DNA from: Odobenus rosmarus divergens
Taxonomy: Eukaryota; Chordata; Mammalia; Carnivora; Odobenidae
DNA: 64,000 nt
Assembly (NCBI RefSeq): GCF_000321225.1
Contig: NW_004450276.1
Location: 3,568,338 to 3,632,337 of the forward strand
Direction: 5' to 3'
Shown: positions 35,700 to 50,405 of the stretch, in pieces
Layout of the letters: every line of letters starts with the position of its first letter
Position numbering within the stretch: position 1 is the first letter of the stretch
Position numbers and translations under genes: made by a program
The notes under the pieces: generated by a model
The model's database searches: none
The model's input: only the letters and a program-made list of their open reading frames with translations
What the model was told of the DNA's origin: nothing

Positions 35700-36460
35700 C
35701 CCTCCTCCTTGCTCTCTTCAGTTCATTCATTCATTTGTTCATTCCTTTGTTCACCCAGAAAAATGCACTGTGAGTGTTTTCTGAGTACATGGTAGTTTCT
35801 ATCCCCCATGGGCACTATAGACTAGCAGTGGAAAGGGTCATTATGACATAACCTCATAGACAAGTACAATGAATGTTATTAAAGTTCTGTGAAGAAGAGC
35901 TGCCTCGTATGGCAAGAGGCTGTAATGGATGGTCTTGACCCATCAAGACTTTTTTTGCAGAAAGTGGATATTGAGCTGAAATGTGCAAGATTTTGAAGAG
36001 AAATTTCTAGAGTCAGGTGGCCCAGCATATGTAAAGTATCTGTGGTTGGAGGGGCTGCAAGAAGGCTAGTAGGTTTTTGTGGTGGGGAGTTGAGGGGGAC
36101 CATGAGATGAGGCTGGAAAGGTGATTAGAGTTGAATCTATGTCCATTAGTCCATTAACAAATTTGGTATTTACCTTAACTCTGCTACGAAGCCATTTAAT
36201 GGTGTGCAAGCAGCAGAGTGATCCAGTTTGCATTTCGAAAACATTACTCTGTTTACAGTGTACAATATGAATTTCAGTAGACTAACGTGGATGCAGAGTC
36301 ATCAGTTAGGAAGCTGTTTCATTAGTCAAGGAGAGACATGAATGTCCCTTGAGAAGCGGGTGATTCAAGAAATATTTAGAAAGTAAAATGGGACAGTGTT
36401 AGTGGTTGGTTGAATATGGGAAACGAAGGAGAAGCAGGGATCAAGGATGACTGCCGGATT
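35700..36460 (-). repeat. L2 relic, antisense
   Basis: It opens 'ttcattcattcatttgttcattcctttg' and continues 'attgagctgaaatgtgcaagattttgaag', 'gagtcaggtggcccagcatatg' and 'ggaagctgtttcattagtcaaggagagac', matching the antisense L2 3' region at low identity. Confidence 0.55.
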
Positions 36461-36975
36461 TCTTCTGAATTCTTTTACCACTACCTGTCTTCACTATTTG
36501 TTCTATCTTATGTAGTTTGTACTCCACTGTAAATGTAGTCTAGATCTTAGATATTTCATAGAGCATTTCATTCCTTATATTTACTTTTCTAAACTGTAAT
36601 TTGGTTCTTTCTTAATTTCAGCATTTCCTCCTCAGCCATCTGGAGTGTAGAGAGTGTTCAGTCTTCCATACCATAAACCATGGTTTCCAGAAAACTGTCA
36701 ACATTCTTGTCCCTCAGTCCAGGCTAATACTCATCAGAGGAGCTTTAGCCTGTTTTGGATTCCCCAACTATAACTGTACTACTTGAATCCTTTCTTTATC
36801 CTAGATAGATGCCCTGGCATGTTATTTTTAAATAAAGCAGAAATTTCTTTAAATACACATAGTATCAAAAATGGGCTAGATTAAGAAAATATTTTCCTCT
36901 GACTTCTGTCTTTATGTTCTATTTCTAGAGGAACTGCTAATTTCTTATGTATCTTTCCAGAGACATTCATTAAAT
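36461..36975. other. Unassigned intronic sequence
   Basis: Nothing recognised. Confidence 0.45.
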
Positions 36976-36986
36976 ACACCAGCATG

Positions 36987-37204
36987 GGGGCGCCTGGATG
37001 GCAACAGGCTGTTAAGCATCTGACTCTTGGTTTCAGCTCGGGTCATGATCTCAGGGTCTTGGGATCAAGCCCTGCAATGGTATTCGTGCTCACTGCAAAA
37101 TATGCTTGAGTTTTTCTCTTCCTCTCCCTCTGCCCCAGTGGCTCATGCTCTCTCTCTCTCCCTCCAAAATGAATAAACAAATCTTAAAACACACACAAAC
37201 ACAC
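36987..37204 (+). mobile_element. Can-SINE, old copy
   Basis: The head is GGGCGCCTGGATGGCAACAG, with an insertion-like change where CTCAGTTGG is usual. The tail is GAATAAACAAATC then a CA-rich end. Flanks ACACCAGCATG (36976-36986) and ACCCCAGCATG (37205-37215) are the target duplication. Confidence 0.92.
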
Positions 37205-37215
37205 ACCCCAGCATG

Positions 37216-37831
37216 TGTGTTTTGTTGTGCACATGTATGTATTCCTCTTTCCACTTGAAAAATATTATCTTTTATTCTATATGCCAAAGTAAATTTCAAA
37301 GGTTTAAAATATTTAAATATTTTAAAAAGAAAAAAATGAAATTGTACAGCCATCATACAGTACTAGAAAAAATATGGGAGAATTTTATTTAATATTGGAT
37401 TGTCAAAAGCCATAAAAGGAAAGATTGACAAATTTGACTGCATGAAAGTACAAAATACAGTTTTCCTGAAGTGATTTTGATCTTGAGATTTATCCCTAGA
37501 TCATACTTCTAGCCCTAGCTCTTTGTCTCATGGTAATAGCTTTATTTGTGATGTCTTAGAGCCAATTCTCCTTAAATACTCAAAGCCTCTATCAAGTACA
37601 CTGAAAAACAATAAAATATTATTATATTTTACATTTTCTGACAGCAGAAATAATTCACTGGACTGTCTTCATGTTATCCGTGATAATTGAATTTGAAACT
37701 TCAGAAAATGATGATTTTAAATGATCAAGCTCATTACCTTACCTTTTTAAATATGATGCACTAGAAACTCAAGGTATACAAATTGTTCACCACCAAGATG
37801 TCCGCAATTTCCTCCAAGTCAGAATCATGAA
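37216..37831. other. AT-rich intronic sequence
   Basis: Nothing recognised. Confidence 0.45.
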
Positions 37832-37846
37832 GGAATATTCATTTTT

Positions 37847-38044
37847 TTTATTTTTAATTTTTTTTTAAGATTTTATTTATTTGAGGCAGAGAGAATGAGA
37901 GACAGCATGAGAGGGAGGAGGAGCAGAGGGAGAAGCAGACTCCCCGCTGAGCAGAGAGCCCAATGCGGGACATGATCCCGGGACTGCAAGATCATGACCC
38001 GAGCCAAAGGCAGTTGCTTAACCAACTGAGCCACCCAGGTGCCC
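37847..38044 (-). mobile_element. Can-SINE
   Basis: Antisense copy ending CTGAGCCACCCAGGTGCCC. Target duplication GGAATATTCATTTTT is exact at 37832-37846 and 38045-38059. Confidence 0.96.
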
Positions 38045-38059
38045 GGAATATTCATTTTT

Positions 38060-38959
38060 AAAAAGTACTTTTGGATTTCTTGTTTGAGTGCTTTTCCTGC
38101 ACAAGATTAGAACTAGTTGAATGTTAGCATGCAATGTTAGCATAGCATTTCTTAACGGTTAAGTATTAAAACTGGGTAATTAAAAAAACTGAGGAATAAA
38201 CCATTCTTTCTGGAAATATCTTTTTGAATGAACATGAGTGGCAATCTAGTATAAATTTTGGTCATGTTCATCAAGGCTGTAGGAAGTGTTCTTTGAACAT
38301 TTGAATTGCAACTATTTGGAATGAAGAAGATGGACGCTACTGGAGCAGCACTTGAGCCAATCTGCACTTTGTTCTCAGTCGAGGGCTGAGCCCAGGGCCC
38401 AAGAAGCCTATAAGTACAGAAAGTGCTGGTTTTTGAACAAGAGCCTCGGCCACACTGCAGTATTAAGCCACTTGGAACTGTGGTGGGCCTTCCTCCTCAA
38501 AGCTTAAGAGCTTCTGTTCTACCTAGACTCCCTTCCATGTTTTCCTTGTTTTCTTAACACAAATCCCAATTCCTCTACCTGTTTTCTTTGTCCATTCCTT
38601 AAGGCTACTGTCTTCTATTTTATGGGAGTTCTTTCTACATGTTACCTCCTTTTGTGCTAACAGTAAAGTAGATAACACAGGATCTTCACATTTTCAAGTC
38701 TTTGCTGCAAATTACTAAGGGGAAAGATCAAGAGGCTTAAAAAATAACAAATATGAAGGACTTTCAAATGTTTCAGGATCTCCCAAAGCAACGGGTCTAC
38801 CATTTTTTGTTTGTTTGTTTGTTTTTTACCTACTGCAAAAAGCCAAGAAGAACCATAAGGGTTTTATTTTCTATCCTTATATCCCTTAGAAGGGTTGGCT
38901 GCTCCACTGAACTCTCTTGCCACATATATAGAATTGCAAAGTGAGAAAAAGAAAAGTAG
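38060..38959. other. Unassigned intronic sequence
   Basis: A TTTG tetranucleotide run lies at about 38803-38826. Nothing else was recognised. Confidence 0.45.
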
Positions 38960-39520
38960 CCCTTGGCATCTGGGACCTGGCCTGGTACTGTATCATTTAG
39001 GCCTTGGTATTGCTATGAGCTGGTGGTTCTCCTGTTGAACATAAACAATTTCACAGAGTGTCAACATCAGACAAAGCCACTCTGGAACCATGGATCAAGA
39101 TAAAAACAAGATCACTTTGTAAGCATGAGTGAACGCAGACAAAACACGACCATTGTCTTGGCCAAAAAAATAACCAAACATCCCCATATCTTGACTTATA
39201 GGAGTGCTTCTAACCTATTGTAACTTTCGCTTAGTCTAGTCTTCCCTTTGTTAGGTAAGAATCATTAAGATAGCCAATCACATAATTATCTCTGCTTCCT
39301 GATAGCACCCAATCTGGTTCAAAATTCCACTTTCTTTGACCCTCCCCAAAATAACCTACCCAAAGCCCTAATCCTATTAAGTCATTTCCCCTACCTTCTC
39401 ACTGAACTATCCCATGGCTCCCCACAGTATTTGTTCTCCATCACTGCAACAAGTAATAAACTCAACTTTATCCAACTACAGTGTGCCCAGTAGTCTCTGA
39501 CTAGAGGGCAATAGTAAGAC
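38960..39520 (+). mobile_element. Possible retroviral LTR relic
   Basis: A C-rich, T-poor stretch leads to 'gcaacaagtaataaactcaactttatcc' (a polyadenylation-like AATAAA) and 'agtctctgactagagggca'. This layout is seen at the 3' half of class I LTRs. No partner LTR or internal region was found. Confidence 0.35.
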
Positions 39521-39609
39521 AGAGAAAATGGGGTCAAGATTGTAAAGTACCTGTGGGCCATTTTAAGGATGTTGGCTTTTAATTCTGAGTGAGAGGGGAT
39601 GCCATTGGA

Positions 39610-40830
39610 GGATTTTTTTTAACTTTTAAAATTGTATATTTTTAAAAAATTTGTGATAGTTTCCAATTCACAGAAATATTGCAATAACACTACAGAATTT
39701 ATACTTCATCCAGATTTGCAGATTATTATCTGTTTACCCCTTTGTTTTATATAAATCTTACTTTCAAGTCATTTCAGAGCCAGTTGCAGATACTGTCTTG
39801 CCCTTTTATCTCTAAATAATGCATTGTCTGTTTCCTAAAATAGAGGATGTTCACTTACATGTATAATCACTTAACACTGATGCAGTATTATTATTCAATT
39901 TATAGGCCTCATTCATAGTTTATCAATTGTCCCCAAAATGTCCTTTTGTGTAATTTTTGTTTTTTGTCTGGTTCAGGTTCTAATCAAGGATCATACTCTG
40001 CATTTAGTTTTTAAGTATCTTTATATTTCTTTAATGTACGGGAATTACTCAGCCTTTGTCTTCTTTGACATTGATGTCTTTGAAAAGTATAGGCCTTTTA
40101 TTTTGTAGAGTATCCCCCAGTTGGTATTTGTTGGTTTCCCCTTATATTTAATTTCAGTTCATTCAGTTTTGGTGAAAATGCTGTATAGTAATTTGTTACC
40201 TTTTCTTGAAAACCCATTGATTGTATGTTTTTGAATCAATTTCTGAATGATATATCCTGATCCACTGATCACTCTGTCTATATGTAAGTCAGTGCCACAC
40301 AGTGTTAATTATTATAGCTTTATACAATTTTTTGAAATCAGATGTTGTATATCTGACACAGTTTTTGCTAATCTAGGTGCTTTGCATTTTCATATACATT
40401 TTAGATTCACTTTGTTAATTTTTACAAAAATCCTACTGAAAATTTGACTGGAATTATATTGGAATCATAGAACAATTTGAAGAGAATTGAGTTCTTAACA
40501 GTATTAAGATTTATGATCCATAAGCCTGATATATATCTCCATTTATGTAGGGTCTCTTTTCCTATGAGTATTTTGTAGTTCTCAGTATAAAGGCCAGATA
40601 TCATTTTGTTAAATTTATCCCTAGTTTTGTGTTTAGAAATGCTCTTTGAAAGGACTTGTTTAAAATTTTAGATTCTAGTTATTTATTTCTAGCATACAGA
40701 AATGTAATTGATTTTTGTGTATTGATGACATATAATCTTGCTAAATTTATTTGTTATTACAAAGAGCTTTCTGTAGATTTTGTATTATTGTAAGATCAAT
40801 GCGTATAGCATATTTATGTGTTACTTTCTT
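39610..40830 (-). mobile_element. Ancient L1M, 3' UTR and ORF2 end, antisense
   Basis: 'agtttccaattcacagaaatattgcaataacactacagaatt' opens the 3' part. 'cagtattaagatttatgatcc', 'gtattttgtagttctcagtataaagg' and 'atacagaaatgtaattgatttttgtgtattgatgac' are antisense ORF2 text. Frames are destroyed. Confidence 0.7.
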
Positions 40831-40927
40831 TGTCTGATAATTCCATCATCTCTTTTGTAGCTGTATTTGCTTTTATTGACTATTTTCCCCTGGTTATTGA
40901 TCACATTTTCCTGCTTCACATACCAGT

Positions 40928-41098
40928 ATTTTTTTTTAAGATTTTATTTATTTATTTGAGACAGAGTGAGATCACAAAGGGGGAGGGAGAGGGAGAAAGA
41001 AACTCACCACTGAGCCTGATGTGGGGCTCGATCCCAAGATCCTGGGATCATGACCTGAACCAAAGGCAGACGCTGAACCGACTGAGCCACCTAGGCGC
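40928..41098 (-). mobile_element. Can-SINE (left of an adjacent pair)
   Basis: It begins T9 AAGATTTTATTTATTTATTTG and ends CTGAGCCACCTAGGCGCC. It lacks part of the CT-rich body. Confidence 0.94.
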
Positions 41099-41118
41099 CC
41101 ACAAAGTAGTAATTTTTA

Positions 41119-41336
41119 TTTTTTTATTTTTTTATTTTTTTAAATTTTTTTTAAAGATTTTATTTATTTGAGAGAGAGAATGAGAGAGAGAGCGAGCACA
41201 TGAGAGGGGGGAGGGTCAGAGGGAGAAGCAGACTCCCTGCTAAGCAGGGAGCCTGATGCGGGACTCAATCCTGGGACTCCAGGATCATGACCTGAGCCAA
41301 AGGCAGTCGCTTAACCAACTGAGCCACCCAGGTGCC
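41119..41336 (-). mobile_element. Can-SINE (right of an adjacent pair)
   Basis: The 17-bp target duplication CAAAGTAGTAATTTTTA is exact at 41102-41118 and 41337-41353. It was inserted next to the 5' end of the SINE at 40928-41098, in the same orientation. Confidence 0.96.
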
Positions 41337-41519
41337 CAAAGTAGTAATTTTTAATTTGATGCTGGAATTGTGAATTTGTGTTGCTAAGTGTTGAAACTTG
41401 GTATATTTCCTTAAAAAGCATTGAACTTTGTTCTAGAGGCACTTAAGTTGCTAACAGTTCCGTTTGGTCCTTTTGAGGTTTATTTTTAAGTTTTTTTAAA
41501 GATGGATAGAAGTCAGCAA

Positions 41520-41770
41520 TTTCCTTGATATTAATATTTTTGAAGTATAGTTAAACATACAATATTATATTATTTTCAGGTGACAACAGTGATTTAACAA
41601 TTAGACACAAAATGCTCATCACAATAACTATAGTTACCATCTGTCATCATATAAAGTTATTACAATATTACTGATTTTTTTTTTGTACTTTTTATTCCTG
41701 TGACTTATTTATAACTGGAAGTTTGTATTTCTTTATCACTTTCCTCTTTGCAAATTTCCCTCTGTATTTT
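41520..41770 (-). mobile_element. L1M 3' end, antisense
   Basis: 'gaagtatagttaaacatacaatattatattattttcaggtgac', 'acaataactatagttaccatctgtc' and 'cctgtgacttatttataactggaagtttg' match the same antisense L1M 3' UTR seen at 61600-61830. Confidence 0.72.
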
Positions 41771-41839
41771 TTTTTAACTCAGGAAACTTTAGTTTTTAAA
41801 GTAATCTAGTATAAAAACAAGTTGAGGTTAAAAGAATAT

Positions 41840-42050
41840 GTTCAGAGAGTGACTATGTTCAGCTTTGCAGGCCATATGGTCTTGACTGCAACTACTTAAC
41901 TACCATTTTAGTGTGAAAGTAACCATAGATAATGTGCAAAGAAGTGGGCATGGCTAAGTCCCAATAAAACATTATTTACTTAAACAGGTGATAGGCTAGA
42001 TATGGTCTTAAGATTATAGGTTGCCAATCCAATCCATGGTCTAGAGTCTA
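41840..42050 (+). mobile_element. Probable hAT-type DNA transposon relic
   Basis: 'actatgttcagctttgcaggccatatggtc', 'gcaactacttaactaccattttagtgtgaaag', 'cccaataaaacattatttacttaaacaggtg' and 'attataggttgccaatcc' follow a common mammalian non-autonomous hAT-like element. The family name is uncertain. Confidence 0.5.
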
Positions 42051-43065
42051 CTTCCTTCTAGAGTTATTTTGCCCCAACTAAAGTGTACCCTTCTGGAATT
42101 TCTACTGAATGCCCTATGTATTCACCAAGGACTCTACATTCTGGCTGATAGAAACTAAGATATGTGGCCCTTTGTGACCTCTGCTAATTTTTCAGCCTAT
42201 AGCTCCTTGTTATTCTCTTAAATTGTTCTCAGTTTCTCTTTTTGGATTTTATCCTACAAATGTAAAAACTAGAATTCAGACAAAGACTTAAGCATATCTC
42301 TGGATCTCCTTCTCTGTATGGCACCCTTTTCTGCACCACCCAGCATTGAAAATTCTAGCTGTCCCAGACTGTTTCCTCAACTATGTGTAAACCATTTTTT
42401 GCTGGGCTGACCCTATTGGAGTTATAGTCCAGAAAGTGCCTCCAATGCAGAAATCTAGGGGTGATCGTAGGGTGTGCCTTTTTTCATTTCTCTAAGGGAT
42501 CCCAAACTTATATTTCCTGATGTTCAGTGTTTAAAACACTTGTTGTATATACTTTGCCCAAGTTTCTAGTTGTTTACTGCTGACGGATAATTCCATACTT
42601 TATTACTCTTTCTTACTATGTATATGCTGGGAGCAAAAGTCTTCTTATTACTTACCTTGATATTCAAATTGTCTCTGATTTGTCCAGTAAGTTTCTCTAA
42701 TAGCTGCCTCCTTGAGCCTTTCATCATAATGCTATAATTTTTTGAGCACTTTATTATTTTCTGGTACAAAAAAAAAAATCTAGGTTCATCTTGAATTTTT
42801 TTGTTCTTAGCTCCAGACTATTTTCTCAAGGGGACCTGGCTCCTTTTAATGGGGAAGAGTATTTAAATAGAGTTTGGGATAGAGGAGTGACATTCAATTA
42901 TGTTAAAATGTCACATGGTTCTATTTTGTTTAATGGACCGTAAGGGTCAAGGTTAAGGCACAGAGATCAGAAAGGAAAGTATTGTAATAAAATCACACAA
43001 AATGATAGTCACTTAGACCAAAATAGTAACAGTGAAAAATTGTATATGTTATGAAATAAAAAGTT
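42051..43065. other. Unassigned intronic sequence
   Basis: Possibly old transposon-derived sequence around 42240-42890, but I could not assign a family. Confidence 0.4.
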
Positions 43066-43067
43066 TT

Positions 43068-43101
43068 ATACACACACACACAAACACAGACACATATATG
43101 T
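43068..43101. repeat. (CA)n-like tract
   Basis: TACACACACACACACAAACA and following CACATATATGTG. Confidence 0.8.
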
Positions 43102-43113
43102 GTTTTTAAATAT

Positions 43114-43196
43114 AACATCCAAACAAAATTTTGAATGGAGGCCCACCTTGTAACTGAGGATTGGCCCACCTTGGGCCAAAATTTGGTTTGGATGTT
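43114..43196. repeat. Inverted repeat with internal direct repeat
   Basis: Arms at 43114-43133 (AACATCCAAACAAAATTTTG) and 43177-43196 pair as a 20-bp stem with one mismatch. The 43-base loop holds GGCCCACCTTG twice, at 43140-43150 and 43163-43173. Confidence 0.85.
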
Positions 43197-44485
43197 AAGA
43201 CTGACAGTATCGATTGTACACTAAAAGGGTTGAAAATATCTATTACTCACATAATGAGGCCTTCTGGGACATCAAAGTAGCTCCAAGGCATGTCCAAAAG
43301 TAGTTTTAGAGAGCAGGAAAGGAAACTGATTTAGAGTTTTCTGGTGGTTGGAGGGTAGGACTGGGGTGAGACTATCTGTGCACAGCTAAGGGCATGCTTG
43401 GTTCGAAACTCCTGCCACTAAGGGGAGCACCTGGGCTAGCTTACTAGGTTTCCAGATGTGGGACACAAAGGAAGCACTGTCAGCAATCAACTCAAACACC
43501 AAAAAGTGGAGTCAGACCCTACTACATAGACAAGATTTGTTTTTCCTCTGAGTAACTGGAGTTATAGAATTGCCATAAACACAGTTGAGGAAGGCTGTTC
43601 ACTGGAAAAGTTTGGAGGCAAAGAATCAGAGTTTGCATTTCAGCAAGTTAAGCTTCAGATGTCTCTAAGATTTATTTACATTGGAGGTTTTTTTACTTTC
43701 ATAATTTGTTCTTTTTTGTAAAAATAAACTGCCCACTAAGAAGGTCTCTGCCTAATTTGAATAATATATTTTTACTGAAAATCAAAGTTACATAATTCCA
43801 TAAAAGCTTTAATATCAGAATCACTTAGAGATATACACCCTCCCTCTTAGTAGCTGATTTCTTTGGACAAAACAACAGACATGGAAAATAATTGGGAAAT
43901 AGGTAAATAACATTAGCTGATGATTTTCTTTGATATTTACCAAAAAAAGTGTTTTATGGGTGGGGCACATGATAGCGGTGAAATTGTCTTTATTAGTGTG
44001 AAGGGCTTTCTGTTCAAAATAATCTTATGTAATATTTAAATTGTGTTTTTAAAATTATGTAGCTATTTATGTTTTAGAAATTTAAAAATTATTATTCTAA
44101 AATATTGGCTATGTCAGTTGTATAATATATGCCAATATATTATCTGTGATGTGTTTCCATTTAGAAACATGTTCAAATTACTTTCTTGTTTGTTTTAAAA
44201 GAATTAAATTTTAGCTTGATTCAGGCTCTTTGGAGAAAAGCATCTTAAGAACCAGTTTTGTTTTTACTCCCCAAACAAATTGGAATTGACAGAATCAATA
44301 CAAGTGCCAACTTGTGTAAAATTAAATGATCTAGTAATTTCACAGGTTCTCAACAGCCCCATGAGAAATAATGCATCTGGTAGTCAACACTACCATTTTA
44401 GTTCATTGGTGGTCTTCATTTAGTTCAACTTGTGGTAGTTGACCTGGATCACTGCTCTTCTTTTCAAGTCAATAGATTTAAAAAA
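43197..44485. other. Unassigned intronic sequence
   Basis: AT-rich, with no recognised repeat or exon. Confidence 0.45.
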
Positions 44486-44499
44486 TAGTTCAGAAGACA

Positions 44500-44703
44500 G
44501 GGCGCCTGGGTGGCTCAGTTGGTTAAGCGACTGCCTTTGGCTCAGGTCATGATCCTGGAGTCCCGGGATCGAGTCCCACATCGGGCTCCCTGCTCGGCAG
44601 GGAGTCTGCTTCTCCCTCTGACCCTCCTCCCTCTCATGCTCTCTCTCTCTCATTCTCTCTCTCAAATAAATAAATAAATAAATAAAATCTTTAAAAAAAT
44701 ATA
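44500..44703 (+). mobile_element. Can-SINE, closest to consensus
   Basis: The head is GGGCGCCTGGGTGGCTCAG, with intact internal promoter boxes (TGGCTCAGTTGG and GGGATCGAGTCCC) and tail AAATAAATAAATAAATAAATAAAATCTT. Target duplication TAGTTCAGAAGACA (44486-44499) against TAGCTCAGAAGACA (44704-44717) has one mismatch. Confidence 0.96.
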
Positions 44704-44717
44704 TAGCTCAGAAGACA

Positions 44718-45640
44718 ATAGACCTAGGTCCAAATTGTATCTCTGCTCTTGAAAAATCACCAAGTCATTTAACATCTATAATCCTCATTTATTTTTCATC
44801 TCTAAATGAAGGTTAATGTATGTGCTCTCCATTTCTGTGTAGCTCAGAAATGCTTTAATGTTATGATTCTGAGTCAAGCTCTGTGATTGAAACATTAAAG
44901 GCCTTTTGTGGTACCCCGAATCTGCTAAAACCGAACTGGGCAGCTAAATAAAAATAGTTTAATCCCACGCTGCAAGAAAGGAAAATGTTAGCAATTAACC
45001 CAGACAAGAAAGTTTTGTTAGAGGCAGAATGCATGGTTGAAACTTATTTTCAAAGGCTTTGCAAGTGTAAAGGGCATTTAATTAGGCAATTTTGAACAAA
45101 CAGTCCAGAAACAGCTTAGCACGCAAAATGGCTAGAAGCCTTCAGAACACTAGTCCTCTCCCCGGTAGTTTCTACATGGCATCCCATCCATTTCCTCCCA
45201 CTTCCTCCCTCCTAGCCATCTATTTTCTAAAATGTAGGACTGATCTAGGACATGAAAGCTTCTTTATGAGATTTTATCAGCAGTTTTCAGCTCTCAGAAC
45301 ACCTTCTAGTGAATCCCTGAATCACCCCCAGCTCTAATCCACACTAGTCCTCAGCTACCAGACAACCCCAGGCCATGGAAGCTACCACATAGACATAAAA
45401 TAGGGAGGCATTATCAGTTTCCGTATGTACCAGATGGGGAAGACAGGAAGGAAGAGAATTTCTGGTACTGTAGTGTCACAGAGCAACAGGGTAGTGGATA
45501 TCCTAAGGTGGATCTTTGAATGAATTTTTCTACTAAAATATTGGTACCCTGGTGTTACACCCTATTATAATATTGGAGCAGGATAATAATAATACCTTAA
45601 ATATGTATATTGAACTGCTTTGTCATTTCCAGAGCACTGT
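44718..45640. other. Unassigned intronic sequence
   Basis: An 81-codon open frame at 45092-45337 has no motif and no splice context. Confidence 0.45.
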
Positions 45641-45644
45641 ATTT

Positions 45645-45735
45645 TACTCATTCATGTATTTGAGTAATATTTTCTGATCATTTACTAATGGCCAGGCTCT
45701 GTTCTAGGCCTTGGGGATATCAACAATAGTCTCTT
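45645..45735 (-). repeat. L2 3' end relic, antisense
   Basis: 'actcattcatgtatttgagtaatattttctgatcatttactaatggccaggctctgttctaggccttggggat' matches the antisense L2 3' end. Confidence 0.65.
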
Positions 45736-48667
<2,932 letters not shown>

Positions 48668-49163
48668 TGATAAGTGGGGCATGGGAGCGAGCTTTGAGCT
48701 CCACATCATACCCTGTGGTTATGACTGAATCCTAGAGATTCTTTTTATGATAACGTTTAGTTGAAGACTCATAAATTTCTTCTTGCTGTCTTGGCATTTC
48801 CTTGCCTATCCTTTTCAGTAAAAGAAAATAGATTGTTTGTACATCTGAAGGGAGAGAAACTATCCATTTTAACTCCTGTGTGAGCACTCACAAAGGGAGC
48901 TAATATTAGACACCATGCCAAGGACTGAACCGCTCAGAAGAATGATCAAGGTGTGATTACATTGAACTACTTATTAAATATGACACCATAATGCATTTTC
49001 TTAGTGAGGATTAATTGGATGTTTCTGTCAGGGCTTTAATTTAGTATAACAAAGTGACAGTGTTCAGGGAAAAAAATAACAAAGTATATGTTAATATTAA
49101 TAAGATTTGGTCCATACACCTCTGCTCTTTGGCAAGTTAAAGCGGCAGCAAAAAGGAGATGAG

Positions 49164-49185
49164 TGTGTGTTGTGTGTGTGTGTTC
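49164..49185 (+). repeat. Short (GT)n tract
   Basis: GAGTGTGTGTTGTGTGTGTG within otherwise unassigned intron. Confidence 0.8.
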
Positions 49186-50214
49186 ATTTCGAGAATCTAG
49201 TGAGAAATCTGAGAAAGCTGACTTTAAAAACATACTCTAGAGGCCACTGCTGTTTTATCACACATGAGCTTTGCTGGAGTGCCCTGGCGCTGTTGGAGAA
49301 CATCTGACTAGAATACCAAAGGGCTCCAGTGTGTGAAGAGCTCATGGCTACATAGTCTGTGTTTTATCCGAAACCTGAGGTAACTTTATAAGTTCGTGTT
49401 CTTCTATAATCAGAAATGCCTGCCTGATAAAATACATGCAGCAAATACTGCAGTGAGTTATGCTTATATTTAAATAGAGAAGCTTAAATGTAATGCTGAA
49501 AGTTCTCACAAGAGTCTTTTGCTTGCACACTACTGAACGGGATGCTTGGTTACACAGTGAAGGATTTCGCACCTGAAGGATTTTGCACCACTTTGTGGGT
49601 TTTGCTGTTAGTATTTGCTTCTCTCATGTTCACCTTTAATCTCTCTTACATCAGAGTAACAAACGTTTACCATGAAATGTGAAGTTAAGCTATTTTGCTC
49701 TCTAAGTCTTCCTGTGAAGTCAGGTTGAACTCCTGTGGTTCCTCCAACTGATTCCTATGTGCATTTAACAGCATTTTTAAAGAACTATCTTCCTACCATA
49801 TTTTTTAAAACACAGTAACACTTGTTACAAAAAAAAAGTATGCTTATTCTCCTTTAGTGACATTTTTTGCAAAGAGAAATCTTTCATTGCATATATTGAT
49901 TTACATTCAGGAATTTTAGTGCAATCATTTTATTTTGGTAATTAATATGATACGTATTTTTTATCATCATTACAAAGTCCTTCTTAGGCTGCTCTCTCTG
50001 TGGAACCATGCTGGATTTTAACCTGCTCATTAGGTTGAAAGCATCCTAGCCAGATGGCAAACACAATAGGGGCAGGGATTCTGTCTTTTCTCTCTTTCTT
50101 TACGTATCTCTTTTGAAATGGTCTCAATTTATGCATGTGTTGCCTCCGGCTCAGTCTCCCCTGTCTATTCTCAGGAATGTCTCCTTCTGTGTTTCCCTCT
50201 TTTGCCTCCATACC

Positions 50215-50405
50215 AAACCTAACATAATGTGGCAGATTCAGCTTTTCACAAAACTTTCCTTGACCACTTTTGCCCACCATGATTTCTCCTTCTCAGAGTA
50301 TCCCTCACAGCTCCAGAAATTCTTCTTTCTCACTAAAGGTTCAATTGTATTTATCCTATTTCAACAGGTAGGTCATAAAATCTTGAGAGCAAGATCTTGA
50401 AGTTT
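50215..50405 (+). repeat. Possible L2 relic
   Basis: 'aactttccttgaccacttttgcccacc', 'tgtatttatcctatttcaacagg' and 'aaatcttgagagcaagatcttg' resemble L2 'ccttccctgaccacc...aagctccatgagggcagggatcttg'. Confidence 0.4.

Noticed and set aside
44500..44703. tRNA gene
   Set aside because: The A- and B-box-like sequences belong to a tRNA-derived SINE; there is no cloverleaf or acceptor stem.
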